From Brachionus manjavacas (taxonomy: Eukaryota; Rotifera; Eurotatoria; Ploima; Brachionidae): a stretch of 64,000 bases of DNA. The DNA lies in contig JAHQIY010000030.1 in NCBI GenBank assembly GCA_019054805.1, forward strand, positions 372,001 through 436,000. Direction: 5' to 3'. This document shows, piece by piece, positions 1-9,859 of the stretch (position 1 is the first letter of the stretch; the number at the start of each line of letters is the position of its first letter). A program made the translations under genes and the position numbers. Below the pieces are notes generated by a model. The model worked only from the letters and a program-made list of their open reading frames with translations. It was not told the origin of the DNA and did no database searches.

Positions 1-477
1 TGAAGTGAATGATCACATTTTGCTTGTTTTCAATTTCTATTATATAGTGATTCATCGGTAGAAGCAAATTTTCTTTTAAAAAATGAAAACTGAAAGTAAG
101 TCGAAAGCAGTATTTTATCAAAAATATATCTGTTTATTATTATTATATTCAAAGGGTGTTGATCAAGAAACCTTTTTGGTTTTCATTTTGATAGAAAAAT
201 TTGAATCGATCTTCATAAAATTCTTTGTATTCAAAATTTAAATAATTGTATAATGGAGCAGCATTTTCAATTGTAAATAGTTACCTTTGGGTTCTGACGT
301 TTTTTTAACGTTTAAGATGTGGTTTTTAAAAATCTTAAACTATGATTCAATCATATAATTTGATCGTCGTGAGAAGTCAAAATCAAATTAATGCGTGAAT
401 GGTGATGATGTTTTATATTGAGTTTTTTTCTCATCATTTAAATGAAATATTGGATTGGAAATATTGGAAATATTAAA
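1..477. other. AT-rich sequence, nothing recognised
   Basis: No protein-like reading frame, RNA gene or repeat shared with the rest of the window was seen here. It ends where a foldback element begins. Confidence 0.5.
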
Positions 478-737
478 TTGAATAACTTTTTTACTAAAAG
501 AGATAATTCAGTTCTGTAAAATGCTTCATGGTTAAGCAACTCTGCTTAATCCAAAAATATATGTCTGCAAAAACTCTGCAATGTAATTGCACACTTGATT
601 GGAATACTTTTAAATGGCGTGCAAAATAGAGAAAATTGCAAATATTTTGCAGACTTATTTTTCTCTATTAAGCAAATTTGCTTATAATCAAGCATTTTAC
701 AGAACAGAATTATCTCTTTTAGTAAAAAGTTATTCAA
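478..737. repeat. Foldback / MITE-like element with ~48 bp inverted ends
   Basis: The left end, which begins TTGAATAACTTTTTTACTAA and runs to 526, is the near-perfect reverse complement of 690-737. Weaker complementarity continues inward (GGTTAAGCAA...CTTAAT against ATTAAGCAAATTTGCTTA; TCTGCAAAA against TTTTGCAGA), so nearly the whole 260 bp could fold into a long hairpin. There is no transposase inside. Size and structure fit a non-autonomous miniature inverted-repeat element. No second copy was found in the window and a target-site duplication is not clear. Confidence 0.7.
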
Positions 738-866
738 GTTTTTCTGAATTAAAATGATCGAATTGAAACGAACTTCACAACCCCCATTTTAAGAAAGAAC
801 ATAATTTTTTCTGCTTGAAAATGATATTTTTCATAATCATTTATACACAAAAAATAAACAAAAAAT

Positions 867-1012
867 GAGAAATTTTAAATTTATTCTAATAATTCTAATA
901 GCAAGATTCAATGTTTCCAACTGTATAAAAAGCACACTGGGCATTTATCTTATGGCTGAGCATTGAGTCGACGAATTAAATTAGAATTATTAGAATAAAT
1001 TTAAAATTTCTC
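867..1012. repeat. 33 bp perfect inverted repeat enclosing an 80 bp shared motif
   Basis: Bases 867-899 are the exact reverse complement of 980-1012. The enclosed segment contains AAAAAGCACACTGGGCATTT, which recurs at about 5,026-5,046 in the left flank. Parts of the following TTATGGCTTAGCATTGAATC stretch recur at 6,200-6,235, 21,650, 32,715, 47,000 and 61,420. The loop is therefore a dispersed repeat unit and the perfect arms suggest recent insertion or active folding. Confidence 0.75.
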
Positions 1013-1079
1013 GCTTTATATCTTTTTTATTTTTAAAGAATGAAATAAAATAAGTAGTTCTTTTTTAGATTATTAAATT

Positions 1080-1214
1080 ATGGATGATAATTTAGTTCAG
1101 TTTCCACTAACCCTTGTTCAAGCAATTGATTCGTTAATGATAAACAGAGAGAGAGAAAAATTCTTGTCGAAACCGCATTCAATCAATTTATGCAGTTTTA
1201 CAACAAATTGGTAA
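1080..1214 (+). CDS. Small ORF or possible exon, unrecognised
   Basis: An ATG-initiated frame of 44 codons whose last codons overlap a GT that could be a splice donor (AAATTG/GTAATTAATT), so it may be a first exon with the rest lost. The peptide has an acidic start followed by a charged stretch. No homologue was recognised. It lies about 1 kb upstream of the transposase-like pseudogene on the same strand. It could equally be chance. Confidence 0.15.
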   Translation: MDDNLVQFPLTLVQAIDSLMINREREKFLSKPHSINLCSFTTNW

Positions 1215-1938
1215 TTAATTCTATTATTTATTAGTTTTAAGCCCCATAGGCAAAAATACAAAAAATAACAACAAATACGAGTTAAATTAAAAAAAAGGAA
1301 AGAAAATTGCACTGGTGTTACTAAGTAAAAAAGTTTACTCTTAATAGATCATTAAAAATTTTAAAAAAATAAAAGTTATCCAAATTTAGTTCCATATTGA
1401 TTTTTATTTGCAAGAAATAATATTAATTTTTGGAACTCCTACAAAATCAATGAAATTTTTTTTGATATTTTTAACGGAGTTTTTAAACTAATTTTTAATA
1501 AAAATTATTATTTTTTTTTCTAAATATGTTAATGAGGTTTAAACTAAAATTGCAATTTTTTTTTTATTGGACATGAGAAATAAAAAATGAATAGTTTGTG
1601 TTAAATTGTTTATTTGCAAAAAAAAATTAGGCAACAAAATAAGGCAAAAAAAATAAGGCAAAAAAATAAAAAAAATCAAAAAACAACTTCATCTCTTTTA
1701 AACTTAATTGAAATTAAATAAAATCCTTCTGTTTTTTTCTCTCGAAGATTGGAATCTTTATAAATGACCGATCTTTTTTGCTTAATTTGAATTGAATTGA
1801 GTTTTCAACTATTCTAATTAAATTATCTTTTGTTAAATAGTTTGTTATAGGAAAATTAAGGTAGGAATAAAATGATTGATTTTCTTTTAATTTCGAGCCG
1901 ATATCATAAAATACTGTTAAATGTTGAGCTAAATTTTT
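1215..1938. other. Very AT-rich spacer
   Basis: Long runs of A and T and no convincing coding signal. The minus strand of 1,600-1,938 is partly open downstream of the next ORF, but nothing in it was recognised. Confidence 0.4.
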
Positions 1939-2172
1939 TTAAACACCTGTACTTATTGTTATAAAAGCAAATTCGTTTTTTTTCGGTTTTAAGCTCTTGA
2001 TAATCAGAAAATTCAAATGATTTTTTAGATTAACCAGTTCATTGTTTTCTTCACTTTTTTTGAATCTATTTCCTGATTTACTCTTTTGAATAGCCGTGCT
2101 TGTTTTTGCTATATAAACGCTCTCCGCATACATTCCCAAAACATATTTTCCACGATTTCTTGTATTAACCAT
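1939..2172 (-). CDS. 77-codon ORF with weak helix-turn-helix resemblance
   Basis: The start codon lies only 6 bp from the start of the divergent transposase-like reading frame on the other strand. Residues 6-32 (RGKYVLGMYAES then KTSTAIQKSKSGNR) look loosely like the N-terminal helix-turn-helix of Tc1-type transposases, with a basic C-terminal half. The resemblance is weak and by eye only. It may be a chance ORF or an exon of a lost gene. Confidence 0.2.
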   Translation of the reverse strand: MVNTRNRGKYVLGMYAESVYIAKTSTAIQKSKSGNRFKKSEENNELVNLKNHLNFLIIKSLKPKKNEFAFITISTGV

Positions 2173-2178
2173 TTTCTA

Positions 2179-3611
2179 ATGGATGTATCTTTATATATGG
2201 AACAAATTATCAATCTAAAAAAAGAGCTTACATTGGTCAACGATCAGAAGACTTCGTCAGAGACGCCCGTCAAGTGCTATTTTTTAAAGATAGATACTGT
2301 ATTTCGGATTTTGTTTACAACTGCATAAAAGTTGAACTATATCTCCCATTATTATTAGAGAACGAATCGAGTATAAACTTTTGAACTTTCTCGGCGAACA
2401 AGAAGACATTCAAGCTTTCAATGAGCCGTTAAAAATTAAACTATCAGCAGACGGAACGATTATCAGTCGAAATATAAAATCAATAAATTTTACTTTTACC
2501 CTAATTAACGAGAGTAAAAAAGCAAAAACCTAGTGCGGAAATTATACACTCGGCTTATCAAAAGACGAAGAAGAGTACGAAGAGCTAAAAGAGCCAATGA
2601 ATTTTATCATTGACCAAATCAAAGATTTAAACGAAATCTTTTATAAAGAAAAGCGATTTAAAATTGAGTACTACTTCTGCTCAGAATGGAAATTCACAGC
2701 AAACGTATTAGGGCTAAACGCGGCTTCTTCATATCTTCCTTGTTTGTGGTGCACGGCACAAAAAAATGATTTTTTTAATCTTGAGCAAAATTTTTCAATA
2801 ACAGATGCAAAACTGTTTTCTAGAACAAAAGGTTATCATGAAAATTTGTTAAAGAAAAAAGGAAGCGAAAAACTTGGTTTTAAAAACGAAAGTTTTTTAG
2901 GGTTTTTTGATTTTAAGCAATGTATCCCGAATACGTTGCACTTGTTTCTTAGAATAACTGATGTTCTTATTTGCTTATTTGAAAAGTCCATTTGTGCACA
3001 CGACAAAATTTCGAGTTCATCGAAAATCGATTTTGAGAAACACGTTTACATCAAAAAATATTTTGATTTTTTAAAAAAGAGTGCAAAATCAAAGCTGAGC
3101 CGTACACGAGTTTAAACAGGGGGTCATCAATTACTCGTGACTTTACCGGCCCCGAAAAACTAAAAATTTTTCGAAAAATAGATATAAAAAATGACTTTGT
3201 GGAAATTGAAACGAGCGAATACGTAAATAAGTTATGGAAGAATTTTCTGGAAATTTACATCGATCTAACCAAAAAAAGTCTATCGCCTCAATCAACAGAG
3301 CACAAAACAAAAGAATGGATGAATTTATTTCAAAAGATATATTTAAAGACTCATATTACTCCTTATATCCACACATTTTGTTCACATCTGCATCAGTTTC
3401 AAAGGTTATATGGAGATATTAATTTGTTCAATTTACAAGGTAATTTTCTTTTATGTTCAAAACAATCAACTTTATTTATTTTTGTTTTCAAGGATTAGAG
3501 AAATTAAACGATGAGACAACAATCCAGTATTTTAAAGCGACAAACAAGCGGGAGAAAGCAATTGATCAACTTCTATTTCGAAGACTGAGGATTGATGAAT
3601 TTATCAATTAA
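2179..3611 (+). pseudogene. Transposase-like mobile-element protein, broken, one short intron
   Basis: Concatenating the plus frames gives a protein of roughly 450 residues. Recognisable blocks in order are KIKLSADGTI, FTFTLINES, a long central block with EWKFTANVLGL and CLWC, IPNTLHLFLRITDVL, and the C-terminal block GLEKLNDET...FKATNKR. These blocks occur together in an uncharacterised, highly repeated protein family of invertebrate genomes that I take to be transposon-derived; the acidic residues could be DDE-type catalytic positions (inference). The last block is joined across a GT-AG intron of about 51 bp near 3,440-3,490. Frameshifts near 2,380 and 3,090 and a stop near 2,531 inactivate it. 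The longest open part is 2,597-3,115. Confidence 0.65.
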
Positions 3612-3780
3612 TCAATTAGATTCATTATTCTCTTTAGATTCATTATAGGACACTCTATCTTTTAAACTAACCAATAATACTCGCATGACACAACATTTTG
3701 GTCTTGTTTCAATTTTTATTTGAATAAATTATAATAAATTAATTTTTTTATTTTGTCAAAAATTACAATGTAAAAGCTTC
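3612..3780. other. Spacer between transposase-like pseudogene and gene Y copy
   Basis: AT-rich, no feature seen. Confidence 0.4.
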
Positions 3781-4720
3781 ATATGAATCAAAAAGGTAGT
3801 GCAGATATTCAGATTTTAAGAGAAGCATTCAAAACTCATAGAAGTAAAAAATTTTAAGTTTTTCAAATTAATTCCAAAATTTTTAAGAAAAGAATCTATT
3901 TTTATAAGCTCCACTTCTTTAATAATAGTCATGATGAAGTTTTAAAAAAGGCAAAAAATAAAGTTCACATTGTATTCTTATTGAAAACAAAGTTGCCCAT
4001 TCCTGATAGTAAAAGTAAGCCTTATATTTAAATATTAGAAAAAAAAAAAATTTAAATTATTGCTTTTAGCAATAACAGAAGTAATTCAAAACATGCAGTC
4101 GATAAAAACAATTGATGAATTTTTAAAAGGTAATTTTTGTCGAGATTGATGTATTTTTAAATATTAATTTATTTTTTAAAGATCTCTAGGAAGAAGAGAA
4201 AGAGCTTGAAGTTCCTTCTTCAGGGTTTTTTTGGGACTCGATAAATTGGACTTTCGAAGGTTTTTCACGTTCTAGTAAACAAAGACCTGGGAATCTAGCA
4301 AACAAAGTTATAAACGTTACCGGTAAATTTCTTTAAAAAACTTAAATAAAAACTACATTTCAAGTGTTTTTCAAGCGTTTGGATTCGAAGAGGTGAATGA
4401 AAACAAAATTGGTTTTCAAGACTTATTGGAGGCCTCATGATTTTGGAGGTGTACCAAAAGGATATAGCGATCCACTGTGGGTATGGGCAGGGGACATACT
4501 ACCTGAGATAGGAAAAGTGGAAGATGGTGGTCCAGACTCAAGAAATGTGATCAAAATATTTTTGGACTACATAAAAGCGGCTGATAAAAATAAATGTGAG
4601 AATTGAATAAACTAAAACAACTTTCAACTTGGTGAAGATGATGCCAATGAGGAAGCTGAAGCTGAAGATGAACTAGAAACAAACCAAGTTAAAAAAAAAA
4701 AAATATTAATTAAATAAAAC
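3781..4720 (+). pseudogene. Gene Y (YWRPHDF family), left-flank copy, multi-exon
   Basis: Product not recognised. Four coding blocks can be followed with short GT-AG introns: a 5' block with NSHDEVLKKAK (about 3,925-4,015); a block with TITEVIQNMQ and IDEFLK (4,068-4,130); a block from about 4,183 with SSGFFWDS and QRPGNL; then the main block with FKTYWRPHDFGGVPKGY, GDILPE, GPDSRN and an acidic, Glu/Ala-rich C-terminus. Introns are about 50 bp. In-frame stops lie at the start of the third block and before the ATG at 4,397. Compared with the core copies, this one keeps a stop-free reading in the first block, but the C-terminus reads into a duplicated segment. It is followed by gene X on the opposite strand, the same convergent order as in every core. 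Confidence 0.5.
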
Positions 4721-4850
4721 ATTTGAAAAAATTGACTAATTTATATTTTAATAACAAAAAATGAACTAGAAACAAACCAAGTTAAAAAAAATTAAATAAA
4801 TAAATATACCAAATCATTTGAAAAAATTGACAAATTATAAATTATTAAAA
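4669..4850. repeat. Short tandem duplication (~92 bp offset)
   Basis: ATGAACTAGAAACAAACCAA followed by an A-run occurs at 4,669 and again at 4,761, each followed by a similar ACATTTGAAAAAATTGAC stretch. The core copies have a different junction at this point, so the duplication is private to the left flank and changes the C-terminus of gene Y here. Confidence 0.65.
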
Positions 4851-4989
4851 ATAGAATGTTAGAATTCTAATTAATATAAACCTAAAATTTTATTGAAAAT
4901 AAAATGAAAATTTTAACCACTTATTTTTCGAAACAAAACTCGGATAAAATCGTGGATATTTCTTGGAACAGCTTGTTTCTAAAAATTCC

Positions 4990-5110
4990 AATGGTTAAGG
5001 TCGATTCAATGTTTTCCACTGAATAAAAAGCACACTGGGCATTTATCTAATAGCTTAGAATTTAATGATCAATGTCATTGTAATTTTTGAAAACAAACAT
5101 ATCGAGAAAT
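4990..5110. repeat. Dispersed GCACACTGGGCATTTATC repeat
   Basis: This stretch shares TTCAATGTTTTCCACT, AAAAAGCACACTGGGCATTT and the following AATGTCATTGTAATTTTT block with the hairpin loop at 900-979 and with positions about 6,170-6,235, 21,605-21,665, 32,700-32,765, 46,990-47,050 and 61,420-61,475. It sits between the convergent ends of genes Y and X, so it may be the 3' boundary sequence of both. Confidence 0.6.
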
Positions 5111-5181
5111 TCAAGAGGGCTCTTTTTTTTCATATGAATTAAAGTTGACTAGATTTTCGGTCTGTTCGACCAGATTTGCCG

Positions 5182-5495
5182 TCAGAACTGCTTTGGTTTT
5201 TTCTGTGAGAGCGTCTCAAATAACTCATTTGAAAGCTTTTTAATGGTAATGGTTGAACTTGTTTTGTCTGGTTGACCAATTCTGGCTTCTTTTGTCAAAT
5301 CGGATAAATTGTCATGTTGACCAGGTCTCTTGACTTTTGCATCAGCTTTAACGGCTTGTGTTCCAGAATTTTGATGTTTGCTTGCGCTTGTATCATTTTT
5401 TCTCTCCATTGGCTCTTTCTTTTGCTCCAACATAGCATCAAAATAGTCATAAACAAGATTTTTATAAAAAGTTTCAATTTTTGTTTCATTTAATT
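5182..5495 (-). pseudogene. Gene X, 3' exon, left-flank copy
   Basis: Product not recognised. The frame reads upstream of the first ATG (NETKIETFYKNLV...YFDAMLEQKK) into a hydrophilic Lys/Gln/Ser/Thr-rich region, then IKKLSNELFETLSQKK. The C-terminus is cut short relative to the core copies, where the frame continues 20 residues with DGKSSRPDGKSGRTDRTEI. Relative to the cores this copy also lacks a ~540 bp block, joining directly to the upstream exon at about 5,492. It is convergent with gene Y. Confidence 0.4.
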
Positions 5496-5499
5496 ATAC

Positions 5500-6128
5500 A
5501 TATCTGAGAGTAATTTGAAGAATAGGATGAATTTGATGATATTGGTTGATAAGCTTCTTTCTCTTTGCTTTCCAGTGAGTTGTTATGTTCATAAAATTTT
5601 TTGAACAAACATTATCCTGTTAGCTTTATTTTTGGAGGATTCGGCTAATAATTTTATTTATTAAATTTATTTTTTACAAATACTATTTTTTTTTACATTT
5701 TTGTTGACATTTCTGCACTCAATGAATTCTTTCTCAACTGTTTGATAATATTCTCCTTTTGAATTGTATAAAAGGAATTTTCTTGTTTGTGAATCAAAAT
5801 TAACTTCTTGAGACAAACCTTTTCTCGAAATTTTTATGTTCAAATTTAGAATCAGCATTTTTAAAAGCTAGATAGCCCTTAAAATAAAATGCTCTCTCTT
5901 TATTTTTTCTTCTTCTATTATTTTGTTTATTATTCATCATTCTTCGTTATAAAATCTTTATTTTTATCTAAAATATTAATTGAAATATTTAACAACGATT
6001 TAGTAAATATTAGAAATTGTTTAAGTATTTGATATTGACCATCTGAGAGTATAATTTCAACTGTTAAATAAAGTTCTTCACCTTCATCTTCATCTTTGTT
6101 TATTATTCGACTTAAAAGAATTTTCCCC
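5500..6128 (-). pseudogene. Gene X, upstream exons
   Basis: Three protein-like blocks are seen in order. The first (about 6,128-5,930) contains INKDEDEGEELYLTVEI and SDGQYQILKQFL. The second (5,858-5,667) contains LNIKISRKGLSQEV, KFLLYNSKGEYYQTVEKEF and a basic end. The third is a Ser/Asn-rich segment with SKEKEAYQPISSN (about 5,590-5,500). Frames differ between blocks, consistent with short introns or decay. The boundary of the giant inverted repeat (about 5,950) cuts the first block, so only this copy shows the exon passing into the rest of the gene. Confidence 0.35.
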
Positions 6129-6139
6129 TAAATTGCAAT

Positions 6140-6900
6140 AAAAAACGGCTTTGCTTAATCTTTAAAAGATGTTTGTCTTAAAAATTACAATGACATTAAT
6201 GATTCAATGCTAAGCCATAAGATAAATAACTTCATAGAAAGAACAATTAAAATAAAAGATAATTTTAATTATTAACTAGATATAATAGAATAGTTACTTA
6301 ATATTTTATTTGATTTATTTCTTAATTCGAAGCCATTTATTTTGCTATTTTTGACGATTTCATAAAATTTTAACATAGTAGGCTAGGATTCAAATTACTT
6401 AATTCTTAATTTAACTAATTAAATTTTAATTTTGTAAATCTTCATAATCCTGCCTGAGTTTGATTAGTTGTCTTGATTCTGATTTTCGTATCCAATTTTT
6501 TAAATGAGGGAAAAAAGGATAATTAACGCTTCTTTTTTGTTTTAAATTAAAATATTACCCACACTTTTAGCACTCACTTACTTGCTGATATTAATTCTTT
6601 CCCACTTAAAATATCAGCAATTTAATGTTGAAGTTCATTTGTGACTAGTTCTTTAATATGCTTGATTTTTGAATGTCTATCAAATTAGGAGAAATTGAAT
6701 AAGCTACATGGCCACGGTTTTTACGTCCACCTGCACCTGAGTTTTTCCCAAATTCAAAATCTTGTTAACTATTTAAATTCACACAATCCAACCCAAAAGT
6801 TTAGAATTTAAACTTTTCTAATGTTCTCAATGTGTCTTGAAATATTTTTTATTTATTTAGAAAAATAATATAAAGCGCAGAAAAAAGTGCCTTATGTACC
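6140..6900. other. AT-rich region with dispersed motifs
   Basis: No gene. It contains the AATGTCATTGTAATTTTT-type repeat at about 6,170-6,235 and the block TTTGACGATTTCATAAAATT followed by TTAACATAGTAGGCTAGG near 6,350-6,390, which recurs near 7,110, 18,195, 25,420 and in the mirrored copies. On the minus strand about 6,650-6,770 a short peptide with GKNSGAGGRKNRGHVA-like content is open and is conserved in the core copies (25,790-25,920); its source is unknown. Confidence 0.4.
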
Positions 6901-6904
6901 GACT

Positions 6905-7045
6905 CAAAACTCAACTTCCAATAATCCAAGAATTTTTTAGGTTTTTTTTTAAATGTTTTCCGCAAAATCGGTTACTAATTAGCGGAAATTCTGCGATTTA
7001 GACACTTTCGAAAAATGTGCGGAATTTTTGATCGAGAAAAAAGAG
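6905..7045. repeat. TTCCGC...GCGGAA repeat, left-arm copy
   Basis: Contains TTCCGCAAAATCGGTTACTA followed by ATTAGCGGAAATTCTGCG, a palindromic pair, and the flanking AAGCGCAGAAAAAAGTGCCT segment. The same ~150 bp occurs at 23,835-23,985, 25,525-25,690, 28,690-28,870, 30,380-30,550, 43,050-43,235, 44,660-44,830 and 60,600-60,775. A more diverged relative lies at 26,140-26,240 and its mirrored copies. It abuts gypsy A fragments on one or both sides and may be a terminal inverted repeat of a DNA transposon. Confidence 0.65.
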
Positions 7046-7289
7046 CGGAAAGGTTTTAAAAATATAACTTTTATTGTTTTTTTGACTTTTAAAGCTATTT
7101 ATTTTGATATTGTTGACGATTTCATAAAATTTTAACAAAGTAGGCTTGGATAAAAATTAGAAAAATATAGCAAAAAAGATATTTATTATTTACAATTATA
7201 ACTAAACTAAAATCTTAAAAATAGTTGGAAACGTTAACATTAACTAAATATAAAACCAAATAAAAACGAAAATAATTATTTTTGGTAAA

Positions 7290-8763
7290 TCTTATCAAAA
7301 GCTAAACACTAAAAAGGCTCATCGTATTTTGATTGAATTTGATCCTGAACAATATGACCAAAATGATCATTTAATAGAACCATAGCCACATCTCTTATGG
7401 TTTTCCGAAACCTCATTGTAACAGCAACAGTTATCCGTATCATTGGAATTGATGATGAATCATACAAAAAAGGATAATTAACGCTTCTTTTTGTTGAAAA
7501 TTAAAATATTACCTACACTTTTAGCACACACTTACATGCTGATAAACTCTTGTTTAAAAAATATATATAGAATACGTGACTATGTTATTAATATTATCAA
7601 TATCTTATTAATTAATGCGCCTCGCAATACTTCTAGAATCAGAATGGAATTCTTTTTCAGAAGATTCATCATGTCCAACGAGATATAGAAAGAGATATAC
7701 AATTTTTCACAAATACTTGAAAAATACACAAATTTTTGAGATTAATTTAAGTTTTTAAATTAAAAAAATTGAACCTAGAAAAAATTTTTTCACAATTCTA
7801 CTAAAAGTTTATAATTAATGTCTTATTATCAATATTATCAGACGGCGGAAACAATATCAATCAAAGCTTTTATACCTGGTGTATGAGGATTTAGACATAC
7901 GGAAGTTAAAAACAACTCCATTCTACCCACAATTTGAAGTTCAAAGTGAGGTTACAGTAAAAACAGTTAAGAAAATGATTGCAACATTTGTTGATGACGA
8001 CCAAATGAGTTGAAATCTAAACTCAAATAAACTAGCACATGCTTACAATAAAAGGAGACATATTGCAACTGGCCAAACACCTTTTGTAATATTCCTCGGT
8101 CTAAGGCCCAAAATTTCAATCGACCTAATTATACAACCAAATGACCTGCTCGAAAGAGAAAAGATTTTAAATGAGTATAAAATAATGTATGAGCACGTTT
8201 AAGTAATAGTATTGGAAGACAACGATGACTGGAAAAGTGATTCAAGAGCTTAAGATGTAACTGGAAAAGTGCTACCAAATGGCGACAAAGAATAAAAAAT
8301 TAAATTACACATAAACACATTATTTTTCACAAAAATAATTGCTGGCAAAAAAACAATTGTGATTATTTTATAAAAATCCACAGTGAACATAGCCAACCTA
8401 CAGTAATAGAAGAACCAGAAGAATAGTCCTATAAACAAAAGAGTAAATTACACCAAAAATTTAAAAAACCCAAGGCGGAAGAGAAGGGAAAATTGAAATG
8501 AGCCTGAACAAAGTGTCACGGACACGACCAATAAGCACCCTTTAACCACAGGAGATATGTCTTCAAGTGAAATTGATTCAGACGTCGGATTAGATAGAAA
8601 AATCAAAAAGAAAAAAAACCGGAGCCTTAAACTAGTGAGGTACTTCGAAGATCTAGTCGTCAGTCGAAGCCACCTGATCGTCTGGTTTATTAAAGTTACT
8701 ATTTATATATTATTTAATAAAAAATTATTAAAAAAAAGAAAAATATAAAGGGGAGGAGAGGCA
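7290..8763 (+). pseudogene. Ty3/gypsy-like element A: integrase and pol C-terminus
   Basis: A decayed pol segment. An upstream block with HRILIEFDPEQYDQ (about 7,325-7,370) is followed by an integrase-core block containing IRKLKTTPFYPQ, TVKTVKKMIATFVDDDQ, HAYNKRRHIATGQTPFVI and SIDLIIQPNDLLEREKI (about 7,850-8,200). The pol tail RRSSRQSKPPDRLVY lies near 8,655-8,700. These are typical of Ty3/gypsy integrases and the basic tail that ends many gypsy Pol proteins. Stops (after 8,010, at 8,200 and 8,250) and frame changes show it is dead. It is the most complete copy of this piece: the core copies stop before the basic tail, and a separate core fragment carries only the tail. A 65-codon ORF at 7,491-7,688, also conserved in all copies, lies inside but was not recognised. 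Confidence 0.7.
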
Positions 8764-8766
8764 TCT
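8735..8766 (+). promoter_or_regulatory. Possible polypurine tract and LTR start of gypsy A
   Basis: Directly after the pol tail comes a purine run AAAGGGGAGGAGAGG, then CATCTGAGAAG. Ty3-type elements place such a tract just 5' of the 3' LTR, which starts with TG. The LTR end was not identified, so this is suggestive only. Confidence 0.35.
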
Positions 8767-8999
8767 GAGAAGAACCTCATTGTAAGGAGGCCATGGCCAG
8801 TATAAACATACTAAATTAATGCAATTATCTGACAAAATTGTTGTCGATAATAACAACGTTTAAAATTTATAATCTTTAAACATAAATTTCAAATTTCAAA
8901 TTTAATATTTTAAAATTTCAAATTTAAAAAAAAAAAAAAGTCAGTGAAATAAAAAAATTCCACAAATCAAGTAAAAGTAAAGCAAATTGCAAAAGCTAA

Positions 9000-9455
9000 C
9001 CCGATCTTTGATATATACGTCCGATATATTAGGTGCTAGAAGGAGACCGAAAGAGAACGGAAAGATCTTCATCAATAAGGTGATCATCCGGCAGGGTCTG
9101 GAAAACTGGGACTTGTAGACTACCTGAAAGACCTAGAAAGACAGGAATACCGACATAGCGTTCTATCTAATGGAAAGAACGGACCGAAACGGCGAAGCGG
9201 TCGAATTTATTAATAGCCTAACGTTCGAAGGTCGAAAACTCCTGGCCAAGCTAAACGACATCGAGTCAGGAGCTGCACATGGTTCACGAAAACCGTAGTG
9301 GACCAAAAGACAAGCCGATCTGGTACCACGCCGAAAAAGCAAAGTACCACGAGAGGAAAAATCACACCTTGGAATTCCAGGAAGGCCTTATTGCCCACAT
9401 TGAGCGCCGACTACGGGAGGAGCAAGCCGACTCAAGCCAACTTTTAAGTCTTTAG
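9000..9455 (+). pseudogene. Degenerate coding remnant of higher GC, unrecognised
   Basis: This stretch is clearly richer in G and C than its surroundings and stays protein-like in shifting frames: INKVIIRQGLENW, then DRNTDIAFYLMERTDRNGEA and FEGRKLLAKLNDIES, then HMVHENRSGPKDKPIWYHAE and EFQEGLIAHIERRLREEQ before a stop. Two frameshifts and two early stops break it. It looks like an old captured exon set or a lost ORF of gypsy A. I could not assign a family. The minus-strand ORF at 9,210-9,398 is a shadow. Confidence 0.35.
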
Positions 9456-9716
9456 TAACAAATCTAATTCTGGTCGAAAGATTTTCGAAAAAACGATCAT
9501 TGAATCTGAATTTTCATTTTTTCATTTAATCTTAAAATTTTTGTTGTTTTTTTAACATAACTCCTGCGAAAATCATCCCATTTAAACAATTAATAAGGAT
9601 AAAATTCTCTAAAAATTGATATCACATCTTGAGCATCTTGAAGTCATTTTTTAATAGTGTTGAAGTTCTCTCAATAACTACAACACCGACTCAAGCCAAC
9701 TTTTAAGTCTTTAGTT
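9428..9716. repeat. 29 bp direct repeats flanking a 230 bp insert
   Basis: CGACTCAAGCCAACTTTTAA followed by GTCTTTAGT occurs at about 9,428 and again at 9,688. The intervening AT-rich 230 bp has no coding content. This could be a segmental duplication or an insertion with a long target duplication. Mirrored at 57,926-58,205. Confidence 0.65.
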
Positions 9717-9719
9717 TCA

Positions 9720-9800
9720 CAGTGTAACACAATGACCTAATATGCGTAGCATATTGCTAGTATTAGACTCGGTGTATAACATTAGACTTGAGGATTAATA
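9720..9800. repeat. Short perfect hairpin AATATGC-GTA-GCATATT
   Basis: A 7 bp perfect stem near 9,738-9,754 in a region of otherwise unknown origin, just after the second 29 bp direct repeat. Mirrored in the right arm near 57,876-57,892. Confidence 0.4.
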
Positions 9801-9859
9801 TTATTATTATTTACACTTTTTTTTTCCTTTATATATTTTTGTATTCCTTAGTATTTGTT

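Noticed and set aside
1118-1312. Minus-strand 64-codon ORF rich in Phe, Leu and Ile
   Set aside because: Composition is what AT-rich noncoding DNA gives; no domain, and the opposite strand has an equally weak exon-like frame.
7491-7688. 65-codon ORF repeated five times (7,491; 24,866; 43,600; 59,950; broken at 29,330)
   Set aside because: Conservation is explained by its being part of the duplicated gypsy A segment. It is closed in one copy, and no domain is visible, so it is not listed as a separate gene.
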